Positions 8,984 to 19,600 of a DNA stretch of 64,000 nt are shown piece after piece. The notes under the pieces were generated by a model. The model did not search any database. It had not been told where the DNA came from and saw only the letters and a list, made by a program, of their open reading frames with translations. How positions within the stretch are numbered: the first letter of the stretch is position 1; every line of letters starts with the position of its first letter. The DNA lies in contig CAXSFM010000001.1 in assembly GCA_964236735.1 (NCBI GenBank), forward strand, positions 124,001 through 188,000. Reading direction: 5' to 3'. The position numbers and the translations under genes are program-made. This stretch comes from JAIVJG01 sp964236735 (GTDB lineage: Bacteria; Acidobacteriota; Blastocatellia; Pyrinomonadales; Pyrinomonadaceae).

Positions 8984-11900
8984 ATGAAATTATCTCCGAC
9001 AGAAATTTATCACGATAGGAAAGTCTTCATCATCGGCGCGACCGGCTTCGTCGGCAAAGTCGCGCTCTCGATGCTGCTCGACCGCTTCCCCGGCGTCGGG
9101 CGCGTCTATGTCACCGTGCGCGCTCGCTCGAAGGAAGAATCCGAGACGCGCTTCTGGAACAACGTCATCACCTCGCCGCCGTTCGATCCGATTCGCACAC
9201 GCTACGGCGCGGCCTTCGAGGATTTCATCCGCGACAAAGTCCGCATCGTCAACGGCGACATCGGCGAAGACAATCTTGGCCTTACGGAAGAAGACGCGCA
9301 AGCTGTCGCCGACGACATTGACGTGATCATCAACAGCGCGGGCAACGTCACTTTCAACCCGACGCTTGAAAGCGCGCTACGCACGAACGTCGTCGGCACA
9401 CAGAACGTCATCCTGTTTGCCAAACGGATGAAGCGTCCCGCGCTCGTCCACATCTCGACGTGCTTCGTCGCGGGCAATCGTTCCGGGCCGGTGTGGGAGA
9501 GCGATCCGGTCGTTGGATACTTTCCGCGACGCGAGGAGATTCCCGGCGTCGAGTTTTCGGCGGAGCAGGAAATACGCGACTGCGCGAAACTGGCCGACCG
9601 CGTGCGCGAAGAGGCGCGCGATGCTTTGCAGGCCGCGCGCTTTCGTGAGAACGCGCGCAAGCGCCTTATCGAAGAGGGACGCAACCCCGACGACCTCGAC
9701 GCGATGGGCTTGGCCGTCGCGCGCGAGCGCAAAATCTGGACGCGCGAGCGTCTGACGGAACTCGGCATCGAGCGCGCGGAGTTCTGGGGCTGGCCGAATA
9801 TTTACACCTACACGAAGAGTCTCGGCGAACAACTCGTCGCCGCCGAGACGGATGTCGTGCGCGCCATCGTGCGCCCGTCCATCGTCGAGTCGGCCATCAA
9901 ATTTCCCTTCCCCGGCTGGAACGAAGGCTTCACGACAACCGCGCCGCTCATCTTCATCGCGCTCAAAGGCCAGACGCAGATTCCCGTCAACGAAAAGTTG
10001 ATTCTCGACATCACGCCCGTTGATCAAGTCGCCGCCGTGATGCTCGCCGTCGCGGCGGAAGCGTGCGTGCGCGAGCCGCGCCTCGTCTTTCAGGCCGCGA
10101 CCGGCGACAGCAATCCGAACGACATGGAGCGCATCGTCGGCTTACTCGGTCTCTACAAGCGACAGCATTTCCAGGATAAGGAAACCGGCTTCCGAATCGT
10201 CAATGCCATCGCCGGGCGCATGGAAGCGCGTCCCGTCACGCCTTCGCGTTTTGATAAAACCTCGACGCCGATGGTCAACGCGGCGGCGAAGAAAGTTTCC
10301 TCCTTACTCGAACGCGCGCGCCCGCGTTGGGGCGGCGGTCGCCTGACCGATGTCATTGACAGCGCGCGTCAACAAATTGATCGTCTCGAAGAACTGACGC
10401 ACGAAACCAAAGAAGCGTTCGAGATGTTTCGTCCCTTCATGGTCGAGAATGCTTACGTCTTCCGCGCCGACAACGTGCGCTCGCTCTTCGCGCAAATTCG
10501 TGCGGACGAGCGGCAACTGCTGACGTGGAACCCGGACAAGTTCGATTGGTACGACTACTGGATGCACGTCCATTTTCCGGGCTTGCAGAAATGGGTTTTC
10601 CCGACGCTCGAAGAAGACATGCGCGCGCAGCCGAAGCGCGCTTACACCTATCGCGATTTGCTCGAACTCTTCGAGACTTCGACGAAACGTTTCAGCACGC
10701 GCGTCGCCATGCGGATCGAGCGCGACGGGCAGAAAGAGCAATACACCTACGCCGACTTGCAGGAACTGGCGACGCGCGCCGCCGCCTTCTTCGCCAGTCG
10801 CGGAGTCAAGCCGGCGGACAGAGTCGTGCTCGCCAGCCACAATGCGCCCGAATGGGGCATGAGTTATTTCGGCGTCCTCAAAGCCGGCGCGACGTGCGTG
10901 CCGGTTGACCCTGAAAGCTCGACGGAGGAACTCGTCAACTTCGTGCGCGCGAGCGGCGCGGTCGGAATTATCATCAACGCGAAAGTTGACGAGGCGCACG
11001 CAGACCTCGCCGATGCGCTGACTCTCGCGGGACTGACAGTGACGCAAATCTGGCGGACGGCTGAGGTTTTCGAGTTAACCGACGAGGCGATGGAAGACGC
11101 GCGCATCGCACTGCTTCCCAGCCGCGTGACGGCGAACACGACGGCCTCTCTCATCTTCACTTCGGGCACGACGGGACAGCCGAAGGGCGTCATGCTCACG
11201 CACAAGAATCTGACCAACATGGTCTCGATGCTCTCGTCCGTCTTCGACATGGACACGAGCGACGGCGTGCTCTCCGTGCTTCCGCTTTATCACACGTTCG
11301 AGTTCTCGACCGGCTTCCTAACGCCGTTCAGTCGCGGCACGCAGATAACTTATCTCGAAGAATTAAACAGCGACGAACTGGCGCGCGCCGTCAAAGACGG
11401 GCACGTCACGGGAATGGTCGGCGTGCCCGCTTTGTGGGAGTTGCTGCATCGCCGCATCAACAATCGCTTGCACGAAAACAACGTCTGGGTCGGACGCGCG
11501 GCGGACATTATGATGAGCGCGAACGGCTGGCTGCGCGACAATACGCCGCTTAATCTCGGACAAATTCTCTTCCGCCCGATTCATCAGGGACTCGGCGGGC
11601 ACATCCGATATTTCATCAGCGGCGGCTCGTCTCTCAATGAAAAAGTGAAGCGCGACATGCACCAACTCGGCTTCACCATCCTCGAAGGCTACGGGCTGAC
11701 CGAAGCCTCGCCGGTGCTGACCGTCACGCGCCCGCAGAATCGCCTGATGCGGACGAGCGTCGGCAAGGCTCTGCCCGGCGTTGAACTCCGCATCAACGAC
11801 GCGGACGCGAGCGGCGTCGGCGAAGTCGTCGCGCGCGGGCCCAATGTGATGGCCGGTTATTTTCAAAACGAGGAGGCGACCAAACTCGCGCTCATCAATC

Positions 11901-13453
11901 GCTGGCTCTACACGGGCGATCTCGGACGCCTTGATGATGAAGGCAATCTCTATCTCGTCGGACGCTCGAAAGAAATCATCGTTGACACGAACGGCAAGAA
12001 TGTTTACCCGGACGAGATCGAAGAGTTGTACAGCGATTCGCCGTTTATCGAAGAGATCGGCGTCGTCGGTTTGACGGAGAGCGTCGGCGAAAAAATCGCC
12101 TGCATCGTCGTCCCGAACTACGATCACGACATCGCACTTTCGCGTGATGAAGTGCGCCGCAAAATCGAAAATCATTTCCGCGACGTGTCTTCGACGCTTC
12201 CCTTTTATAAGCGCGTCAAGTCGCTCTATTTCACGGACAGTGAACTGCCGCGCACGCCGACGAAGAAGGTCAAGCGGCGCGAAGTCGTCAAGATTATCGA
12301 ATCGCTCGAAGAAAGTTTGCGTGCGGGATTGCGTGAAGGCGGCGCGGAAACTGCGTCGGCAACAACGTCAGGCAAGCGACAGAGCGATGCGGGTTGGCTC
12401 CTTGATGTCGTCGCCACCGTCGCCAACAAGCCACGCGCGCAAGTCACGCTCGATACGCGCCTCGCCGAACTCGGCTTCGATAGTTTGATGTTCGTCGAGC
12501 TTGCTTCTTCAATCGAAGGCGCGGGAGGCACGCTCACCTCGCCCGACTCGCTCAACGAAGTGCAAACCGTGCGCGAACTGCAAACGGTCGTCACGCGCAA
12601 ACCGACCGTTGCCGAGCGACGCGCCGCAGAAGCGCGCGCCGCAGAAGAATTGCGCGAGGACGACGCGGAAATTTTCATTCCTTCCGTTGTCCGCACGGTC
12701 GGCAACAAAGGTCTCGATTATTTACAGAGTCTCTTTTATCAAAAGTTCCTGCACACGCAGGTCGAAGGCGAGACGAACATTCCCGTCCATACGAATTTCA
12801 TCGTCGCCGCCAACCACTCTTCGCACCTCGACATGGGACTCGTCAAAATGGCGCTCGGCGAGCAGGGGCGCGACATGGTGGCGCTCGCCGCCGCCGATTA
12901 TTTTTTCGACAACAAATACAAGCGCGCCTACATGGACAACTTCACGAACCTCGTGCCCATTGAGCGTTCGGGCAGCCTTCGCAAGTCGCTCCGCCACGCG
13001 CGCTCGTTCCTTGAGCGCGGCTACACAGCCCTCATCTTCCCCGAAGGCACGCGCTCGATGACGGGCGAGTTGGACGAGTTCAAGCCCATCATCGGCTATC
13101 TCGCGCTCTCAACACGGACGGGAATTTTACCGCTTCATTTGCAGGGCACTTACGCGGCGATGCCGAAAGGCTCGAACGTTATCAAGAGCCGCGAGGTGGG
13201 CGCGCGCGTCGGTCATTTCCTTTCCATCGAAGAACTCGAAGACCTAACGCACGGGATGCCGAAGTCAGAGGCGTACCGTCTCGTCGCCGCGCTCGTCCAT
13301 CACGAGATTGAAAACTTGCGCGACGGCACGCGCCACGCTTTCGACGCCAAGTCGCTGCGCCGACGCTGGCGCACGGAGCGACGCGCCGCCGCACACGAAG
13401 AGACGGGTGACGAGACGACACATGACGACACCTTCATTGCGACCGGCGACTGA
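8984..13453 (+). CDS. ElbD-like reductase / acyl-CoA ligase / carrier / acyltransferase fusion
   Basis: 1489 residues in four parts. Residues 1 to about 400: fatty acyl-CoA reductase-type SDR (GATGFVG at 18-24, YTYTK at 274-278). About 565-1090: AMP-forming acyl ligase (TSGTTGQPKG at 726-735, YTGDLGRL). About 1130-1200: acyl carrier domain with LGFDSLMF and the phosphopantetheine serine at about 1167. About 1240-1460: PlsC acyltransferase (NHSSHLD at 1277-1283, FPEGTR at 1352-1357). This domain set matches what I recall of ElbD, the multifunctional enzyme of alkyl-ether lipid synthesis in Myxococcus. The likely role is to activate a fatty acid, reduce it to alcohol and acylate a glycerol backbone. 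Its stop overlaps the next start by one base. Confidence 0.82.
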   Translation: MKLSPTEIYHDRKVFIIGATGFVGKVALSMLLDRFPGVGRVYVTVRARSKEESETRFWNNVITSPPFDPIRTRYGAAFEDFIRDKVRIVNGDIGEDNLGLTEEDAQAVADDIDVIINSAGNVTFNPTLESALRTNVVGTQNVILFAKRMKRPALVHISTCFVAGNRSGPVWESDPVVGYFPRREEIPGVEFSAEQEIRDCAKLADRVREEARDALQAARFRENARKRLIEEGRNPDDLDAMGLAVARERKIWTRERLTELGIERAEFWGWPNIYTYTKSLGEQLVAAETDVVRAIVRPSIVESAIKFPFPGWNEGFTTTAPLIFIALKGQTQIPVNEKLILDITPVDQVAAVMLAVAAEACVREPRLVFQAATGDSNPNDMERIVGLLGLYKRQHFQDKETGFRIVNAIAGRMEARPVTPSRFDKTSTPMVNAAAKKVSSLLERARPRWGGGRLTDVIDSARQQIDRLEELTHETKEAFEMFRPFMVENAYVFRADNVRSLFAQIRADERQLLTWNPDKFDWYDYWMHVHFPGLQKWVFPTLEEDMRAQPKRAYTYRDLLELFETSTKRFSTRVAMRIERDGQKEQYTYADLQELATRAAAFFASRGVKPADRVVLASHNAPEWGMSYFGVLKAGATCVPVDPESSTEELVNFVRASGAVGIIINAKVDEAHADLADALTLAGLTVTQIWRTAEVFELTDEAMEDARIALLPSRVTANTTASLIFTSGTTGQPKGVMLTHKNLTNMVSMLSSVFDMDTSDGVLSVLPLYHTFEFSTGFLTPFSRGTQITYLEELNSDELARAVKDGHVTGMVGVPALWELLHRRINNRLHENNVWVGRAADIMMSANGWLRDNTPLNLGQILFRPIHQGLGGHIRYFISGGSSLNEKVKRDMHQLGFTILEGYGLTEASPVLTVTRPQNRLMRTSVGKALPGVELRINDADASGVGEVVARGPNVMAGYFQNEEATKLALINRWLYTGDLGRLDDEGNLYLVGRSKEIIVDTNGKNVYPDEIEELYSDSPFIEEIGVVGLTESVGEKIACIVVPNYDHDIALSRDEVRRKIENHFRDVSSTLPFYKRVKSLYFTDSELPRTPTKKVKRREVVKIIESLEESLRAGLREGGAETASATTSGKRQSDAGWLLDVVATVANKPRAQVTLDTRLAELGFDSLMFVELASSIEGAGGTLTSPDSLNEVQTVRELQTVVTRKPTVAERRAAEARAAEELREDDAEIFIPSVVRTVGNKGLDYLQSLFYQKFLHTQVEGETNIPVHTNFIVAANHSSHLDMGLVKMALGEQGRDMVALAAADYFFDNKYKRAYMDNFTNLVPIERSGSLRKSLRHARSFLERGYTALIFPEGTRSMTGELDEFKPIIGYLALSTRTGILPLHLQGTYAAMPKGSNVIKSREVGARVGHFLSIEELEDLTHGMPKSEAYRLVAALVHHEIENLRDGTRHAFDAKSLRRRWRTERRAAAHEETGDETTHDDTFIATGD

Positions 13454-14655
13454 TGAAGCCGGCGACAAACCAAATCAACGACACGATGCCAACCAAACGC
13501 CGCGCGCCAACTAAAACAGCAACGCCGAAAAAAGCGACGAAGGCTCCTATCAAAGCCGCTGCCAAATCCGTCGTCGAATCCACCAAGCGCAAGCCTGCGA
13601 CGAAAAAATCCGCCGCTGTCAAGACGCTCGCGAAGCGGCCTCGTCCCGTCACGCTTGTCACGGGCGGGACGGGTTTTCTCGGCCAGCATCTCGTGCGCCT
13701 GCTCGTCGCGGAAGGCGTCGAGAACGTGCGCGTGTTCTCGACCTCGGCTCCTTCGTGGCTCTCGGAAAGCGGCGTCGAATCCATTCAAGGCTCAATCACT
13801 TCGCCGCAGGATGTAGCGCGTGCGGTCGAGGGCGTCGCGGAGATTTATCATCTGGCGGGCCGCGTCTCGCTTAACAAGGAAGACGCGCACGAGATGTTCG
13901 CGCTCCACGTCGAAGGCACGCGCGTACTCTGTCAGGCAGCGGCGACGGCGGGAGTGAAAAGTATCGTCATGGCTTCGACGAGCGGCACGGTGGCTGTCAC
14001 GGAGACGGGCGATGTCGTGCCGGATGAAGACTGGCCGACGCCGCTTGAGATTATCTCGCGCTGGCCTTACTACGCGAGCAAGCTGTATCAGGAAACGGTC
14101 GCGCGCGAAAAATTTGCGGGCGACGGGCGGCGGCTCGTGATCGTCAATCCGAGTCTCCTACTCGGCCCCGGCGATGAGCGTCTCAGTTCGACGAAAGTCG
14201 TGCTCGATTTTCTCGCGCGCAAAATTATGTCCGTGCCGAAAGGCGGTCTGAGCTTCGTGGACGTGCGCGATGCGGCGCGCGCGCTGTTGGCGGCGATGGA
14301 GCGCGGCGCAGATGGCGAGCGTTATTTGCTCGGCGCAGCCAACTGGACGTTCAATGATTTTTTCGGACGGCTCGAACGCATCACCAAAGTCGCCGCCCCG
14401 CGCCTGACGCTTCCGTCAAAACTCGCCGTCAACGGCGCGAAAGGTTTGAACGCGCTCTTCCGTCACTGGAAACTCACGCCGCCCGTCGAGCCGGTCGAAG
14501 TGGAAATGGCTGACTACTTCTGGTATCTGGATGCGTCGAAGGCTGTGCGTGATTTAGCGTTCGCGCCGCGCGATCCATCCGAGACTCTGTTCGAGACTGT
14601 CACTTACGTGCGCGAAAATTTTCTCGATAATGCAGCCTTCAGCCGCGCCGTTTGA
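13453..14655 (+). CDS. NAD-dependent epimerase/SDR with lysine-rich N-terminal extension
   Basis: 400 residues. The first 60-65 are rich in lysine, alanine, threonine and proline (for example KKATKAPIKAAAK), resembling a histone H1 tail. An extended SDR domain follows: LVTGGTGFLGQHL, the catalytic YYASKLYQE, and LLGPGDERLSSTK. The A of the ATG at 13453 is the last base of the ElbD-like stop, so translational coupling is likely; an internal ATG 11 codons later is an alternative. It may be the ElbE-like partner of the cluster, oxidising or epimerising a lipid intermediate. The substrate is unknown. Confidence 0.82.
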   Translation: MKPATNQINDTMPTKRRAPTKTATPKKATKAPIKAAAKSVVESTKRKPATKKSAAVKTLAKRPRPVTLVTGGTGFLGQHLVRLLVAEGVENVRVFSTSAPSWLSESGVESIQGSITSPQDVARAVEGVAEIYHLAGRVSLNKEDAHEMFALHVEGTRVLCQAAATAGVKSIVMASTSGTVAVTETGDVVPDEDWPTPLEIISRWPYYASKLYQETVAREKFAGDGRRLVIVNPSLLLGPGDERLSSTKVVLDFLARKIMSVPKGGLSFVDVRDAARALLAAMERGADGERYLLGAANWTFNDFFGRLERITKVAAPRLTLPSKLAVNGAKGLNALFRHWKLTPPVEPVEVEMADYFWYLDASKAVRDLAFAPRDPSETLFETVTYVRENFLDNAAFSRAV

Positions 14656-14662
14656 ACAGAAT

Positions 14663-15607
14663 TTAGAGCGGGCATCTCACGCGCAGCGCGAGCGGCAGAA
14701 TTTCAAATCGTGCGGGCAAACGTCCGACTAATTCGCCGTCAACTTCCAACTCAACATCTTCATTTGAAGCCGCACGCACCGCGACTTTTCGCGCGCATGC
14801 GTGGCGCACATCTTTCATTCCGAGATGCGTGCCGAGATAGACGCGGTACGAATTCGCCAGTATCGAAAGCGGGCTGAGATCGCCGATGGCGACGACATCG
14901 AACGCGCCGTCGTTAACTTTCGCTTCGGGCGCGACGCGCATTCCGCCGCCGAAATATTGCGCGTTCGCCACGCAGAAATTCGTCACCGTCAGGCGCGACT
15001 CCGCGCCTTCATCCAAACGCACATGCACCGCAGGCTTCTCGAAGGTCAGCGTCTCCTTGAGCGCCGCCGACGCGAAGGATAATTTGCCGCCGCCGAGCAG
15101 TCGCGACGCGCCGGACGAGAGCAACTTATCTTCCTTGACGCGCCTGACGACCGCGCCGCCTATTCCGCACGAAGCGACGTTGATAAAGTGTCGCGTCTCT
15201 TCCGCGCCCGCCTCGTTGACAAAAGTGACGCGCCCCGCATCCATCAGTCGCGTCCGCCCATTTTTCAAAACCTGCGCCGCTTCCGCTCCGCGCGTCGCTA
15301 TTTTCAGAGTGCGACGAAAATCTCCGCCCGTCCCGCTCGGCAAGATTCCCAACTCCGCGCCCGCGCCCGATTGAAGAATGCCATCCGCGACTTCCGAGAT
15401 CGTCCCATCGCCTCCGCAAGCGATAATGAAGCGACGGCCTGACTCTGCCTCGCGTCGTGCGATAGAAGATGCGTCGCGACTCGCTTTCGTGAAGGCGCAA
15501 TTAAACGCACCGAAGTGCCGCCGCAAATCGCTGGCAAGTCCCGGCCATGCCGCGCCGGTCGCGCCGCCTGCGGATGCGGGATTGATGATGACGAGCGGCA
15601 GAGGCAT
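14663..15607 (-). CDS. Diacylglycerol kinase-type lipid kinase (YegS/BmrU family)
   Basis: About 314 residues. The N-terminus VIINPASAGGATG and the nucleotide-binding ACGGDGTISEVADGI followed by LGILPSGTGGDFRR are diagnostic of the DAGK catalytic domain. The C-terminal lobe has DGAFDVVAIGD and VELEVDGELVGR. The family phosphorylates diacylglycerol or related lipids. The start is put at 15607; the frame can be extended to 15649 but would then translate palindrome C. Convergent with the ElbD-like cluster and downstream of a PlsC gene, so it fits a lipid-synthesis neighbourhood. Confidence 0.9.
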   Translation of the reverse strand: MPLPLVIINPASAGGATGAAWPGLASDLRRHFGAFNCAFTKASRDASSIARREAESGRRFIIACGGDGTISEVADGILQSGAGAELGILPSGTGGDFRRTLKIATRGAEAAQVLKNGRTRLMDAGRVTFVNEAGAEETRHFINVASCGIGGAVVRRVKEDKLLSSGASRLLGGGKLSFASAALKETLTFEKPAVHVRLDEGAESRLTVTNFCVANAQYFGGGMRVAPEAKVNDGAFDVVAIGDLSPLSILANSYRVYLGTHLGMKDVRHACARKVAVRAASNEDVELEVDGELVGRLPARFEILPLALRVRCPL

Positions 15608-15620
15608 CAAAATTTTCTTA

Positions 15621-15674
15621 GCGTCTTTGCGCCTTTGCGTGAAAATCATTGCTCACGCAAAGGCGCAAAGACGC
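15621..15674. repeat. 22-bp perfect inverted repeat (palindrome C)
   Basis: Arms 15621-15642 and 15653-15674 (word GCGTCTTTGCGCCTTTGCG) are exact reverse complements around a 10-nt loop. It fills most of the gap between the PlsC stop (15697) and the lipid kinase start (15607), both on the minus strand. Confidence 0.88.
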
Positions 15675-15696
15675 AGTTAAGACACAAGAGAAATCA

Positions 15697-16599
15697 TCAG
15701 GAACTGGCGCGAAAAGTTGACGAGGCGATGGTTGTTTGTCGCTTCGCTTCCGCCAGACGCGCGGCGCGATCCTGCTCGCCGAGTTCGGCGATCTTGCTCA
15801 TCACGTAGTCCGCGATTTCTTTGTACGTGCGGACTGAGTCTCGCCGCTCAAGATAGTCCGCGAAGTCGAGAGCTTCTCCGAAGTGGATGCGTATGTGTTC
15901 GCCGCCGCGCCAGTTGCCGAGCACTTGCTGCGGAAGGTCATTGCTAAGTCCAGCGATGAAGACGGGAATAACCTGCGGGTTCGCTTCCTTGATAAGTTTG
16001 CCGATGCCCGGCTGCGGGCGCAGGTACGTGTACGGGTCGTCGTTTTTGTTGCGCGTGCCTTCAGGGTGAAAGCCGATGATGTGCCCTTCGCCTTCGCGAC
16101 AGAGTTGCGCCAGCAGCCGCAGCGAATATTTATCAAAGTCGCGCTTGTCTGTGAGCGGGTTTTCACCCGACGCGAAAAACGGCGGGTACATAGACCACCA
16201 GCCCATCAGGAAGTTGACGATGAGGCCGAGCGGCGAGTCGTAGAAAAAACGCCCGCGCACGGGAAAGAAAAGTTTTTTTCGCCAGCGCGTTCGTCGAAAG
16301 AGCACGCTTGAGACGGCGTAGAGATCGAAGAATGAGCGATGGTTAGCGACGAGCAGCAGCGGGCGTTCGTGCGAGACGGACTCGACGTGTTCGAGGCCAT
16401 AGACGCGCATGATGTTGTAAGTGGCGAGGTGTATCCAGCCCGCGCCGAAGATACGCTGGCAGAAAGTCCAGAGACGTTTCCAACCGCCCTCATTCATCCG
16501 GCGCGTGAAGCGGAAAGCGAAACGCTCGAAGCCCGACAAGACGCGCAGCTCATCCGGCGTCGGCTCTAATCTCTCAATATTTTTCTGCGTTGTGCTCAT
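15697..16599 (-). CDS. Lysophospholipid acyltransferase (PlsC family)
   Basis: 300 residues. Acyltransferase block I is VANHRSFFDLYAV (catalytic NHxxxxD), and block III is GFHPEGTRNKND. The family moves an acyl chain onto a lysophosphatidate-type acceptor at the inner membrane. The start is the ATG at 16599; palindrome D begins about 8 bases upstream, leaving no room for a normal ribosome-binding site. Flanked by metH upstream and the lipid kinase downstream on the same strand. Confidence 0.88.
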   Translation of the reverse strand: MSTTQKNIERLEPTPDELRVLSGFERFAFRFTRRMNEGGWKRLWTFCQRIFGAGWIHLATYNIMRVYGLEHVESVSHERPLLLVANHRSFFDLYAVSSVLFRRTRWRKKLFFPVRGRFFYDSPLGLIVNFLMGWWSMYPPFFASGENPLTDKRDFDKYSLRLLAQLCREGEGHIIGFHPEGTRNKNDDPYTYLRPQPGIGKLIKEANPQVIPVFIAGLSNDLPQQVLGNWRGGEHIRIHFGEALDFADYLERRDSVRTYKEIADYVMSKIAELGEQDRAARLAEAKRQTTIASSTFRASS

Positions 16600-16606
16600 C
16601 AAAAAA

Positions 16607-16672
16607 GTTCAAGGTTCAAGATTCAAAGTTAATGATGCGCCAACTTTGAAGTTTGAACTTTGAACCTTGAAC
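16607..16672. repeat. Imperfect inverted repeat of GTTCAA words (palindrome D)
   Basis: The left arm 16607-16630 (GTTCAAGGTTCAAGATTCAA then AGTT) pairs with the right arm at about 16642-16672, whose reverse complement has one extra repeat unit. The arms are built from GTTCAAG/GTTCAAA words. It fills the gap between the metH stop (16679) and the plsC start (16599). Confidence 0.82.
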
Positions 16673-16678
16673 TCGATT

Positions 16679-19600
16679 CTAATCTATCGAGAAGTATTTC
16701 GCTTCCTCGTGATGCACGATAATCGCGGAAGTAGATTGCTCCGGCACGAGTTGAAACTCCTCGCTCAGTTCTACTTCGATGCGCGCGGGGTCGAGCAACT
16801 CGAAGAGTTTGACTTGATCCTCAAGATTCGGGCAGGCCGGGTAGCCGAAGCTGAAACGCGAGCCTTGATAGCCTTGATGGAAAAGTTTCGTCATCTCTTT
16901 CGCGTCGCGCGCGGCGATGCCGAGTTCTTCGCGGATGCGCTTGTGCCAGAGTTCGGCGAGCGCTTCCGCGCACTCGACCGAGAGGCCGTGAAAGTAGAGA
17001 TAGTCCGCGTAGTTGTCAGCCTTGAAAAGTTCCTGCGCGTAATCGCTCGCGCGTCGCCCGACGGTGACGAGGTGAAACGGCACGACATCAACGCGCCCCG
17101 AATTTTTTGACGCGAAGTAATCCGCGAGACACAGGCACTTGCCCGCCGGCTGGCGCGGAAAAGTGAAATGCAAACGCTCGGTGCGCTCGTCGTCTTCGTA
17201 GATGATGAGGTCGTTGCCTTCGGACTGGCAGGGGAAATATCCATAGACGACGCGCGGCGTCAAAAGTTGCTCGCGCTTCGCACGCTCTTTCAATTCTTGA
17301 TAGACCGGTCGCACCTTGCCGCTCACGAGCGCACTGTAGTCTTCCGCCGAACTCCTGCCCTGTTTGAATTGCCACTGGCCTTTGAAGAGCGCGGTTTCGT
17401 TGACGAAGGCGAAAACGTCGTCGAGCGCGATGTCTTCAACGACACGCGAGCCGTAAAAAGGCGCGCGGGGAATCGGCGCGTCCGGGTTCACGTCGGAGCG
17501 CGTCGTGTGCGTCGTATCGCCGCTGATGCGCGTGGCAGCGCGCGTGCGAGCGACAGGGGCGCGGATGCCGAGTTTCGCGTCCTCGCCCACCAAATCTTCT
17601 ACATCGTCAGCGACGCTCTCGTTCGTCGCGGACGACGCAGCAGAGGCCGCAGCGACTTTCACTTTCTCATCCATCTCTTTGCCGTTCGCCGTGTTCGTCA
17701 GTTTGTCCATGACGTGCAGGCCGTCGAAAGCGTCGCGCGCATAAAAGAGCGTGCCTTTGTAAATCGCGGTCAAATCATCTTCGACATAGCGACGTGTTAA
17801 TGCCGCGCCGCCAAGCACGACGGGCACGCCGATGCCGCGCTCGTTCAAGACCGCGAGATTCTCTTTCATCACGAGCGTGGATTTGACGAGCAGGCCGCTC
17901 ATCCCGATGGCGTCCGCGCCGTGCTCATCAAAGGCCGCGAGGATGTTTTCCACCGGCTGCTTGATGCCGAGATTGATGACGCGATAACCGTTGTTCGTCA
18001 GAATGATGTCCACGAGATTTTTTCCGATGTCATGCACATCGCCCTTGACGGTGGCAAGCACCATCGTCCCCTTCGCCGTCGCGCCGCCCTTCTTCTCCAT
18101 GAATGGTTCGAGGAAGCGCACCGCCGTCTTCATCACTTCCGCCGATTGCAGCACGAACGGGAGTTGCATCTGCCCGCTTCCGAAAAGTTCGCCGACGACT
18201 TTCATGCCGTCGAGCAGAATGTTGTTGATGATGTCGAGCGCGGGATAACTTTCCAGCGCGACTTTCAAGTTGTCTTCGAGTCCGAGTTTCTCGCCGTCAA
18301 TAACGTGCTGCTTTAGTTTCTCTTCAACCGGTAGATTGCTCGTATCCTGCTTGACGCTCTTCGTCGTCACGCCCTCAAACAACGTCGTCAGTTCGCCGAG
18401 CGGATCATAGATGCACACATCGCCCTCGAAACGCCGCTCGTCATAGATAAGTTCGTGCGCCACCGCGCGCTCGCGCTCGCCGATGCGATTAAGCGGCACG
18501 ATCTTGCTGGCGTTGACGATGGCCGCGTCGAGTCCGGCTTCGACCGCATCATGCAGAAACACGGAATTGAGCGCGACGCGCGTCGCCGTGTTGAGTCCGA
18601 ACGAAATGTTCGAGACGCCGAGAATCGTGAAGCAGCCAGGCAATTCCGCCTTGATGCGACGAATGCCGTCAATCGTTTCGACCGCGTTGCGGCGGTCTTC
18701 CTCAATGCCGGTGGAGATGGGCAGCGCGAGCGGGTCAAAGAAAATGTCGGATGCAGTGAAACCGAGTTCGCCCGTGGCCTGCTCGTAAGCGCGCTTGGCA
18801 ATACGCAGTTTTCCGTCGGCGGTGCGCGCCATGCCTTCCTCGTCAATCGTGCCGATGACGACGCTCGCGCCGTAGGCTTTCGCCAGCTCGATGACTTTTT
18901 TGAAACGCTCCTCGCCGTCCTCATAATTCGTCGAGTTGAGAATGCACTTGCCGCCCGCGTGTTGAAGCCCCGCTTCCATCTTTTGCCATTCGGTCGAGTC
19001 GAGCATGAGAGGGATTTTCACGTTCGTCACGAGCCGCGAGACGAGCGAGTGCATATCGTCCACACCATCGCGCCCGACGAAATCAACGTTGACATCGAGA
19101 ATGTGCGCGCCTTCGCGTTCCTGCTCGCGAGCCAGAGAGACAAGTCCGTCCCAATCCTCCGCGTTGAGCAAGTCTCTCATCTTTTTCGAGCCGGAAGCGT
19201 TGACGCGCTCGCCGACGATGAGAAACGAAGTGTCCTGTTGGTACGGTTGCTGGATGTAGAGCGACGAGGCGGCGGGAACGTGCGGGACTTCGCGTCTGTG
19301 CGGCGTCACGTCGCGCACGGCTTCGACGACGGCCTTGAGATGCGCGGGCGTCGTGCCGCAACAACCGCCGACGATGGAGACGCCGAGGTCGCGCGCGAAG
19401 TGGAGCAGTTCGGACGCGAGCGACTCCGGCGTCTCTTTGTAGTGTGCGTGCCCGCCGACGTTTTCCGGGATGCCGGCGTTGGGAATGACAGAGACGGGAA
19501 ATTTCGAGTTTTCGCAGAGAAAGCGCACGTTCTCCGTCATCTGCTGCGGCCCGGTCGCGCAGTTCATGCCGACGACATCAATGGCGAACGGCTCAAGCGT

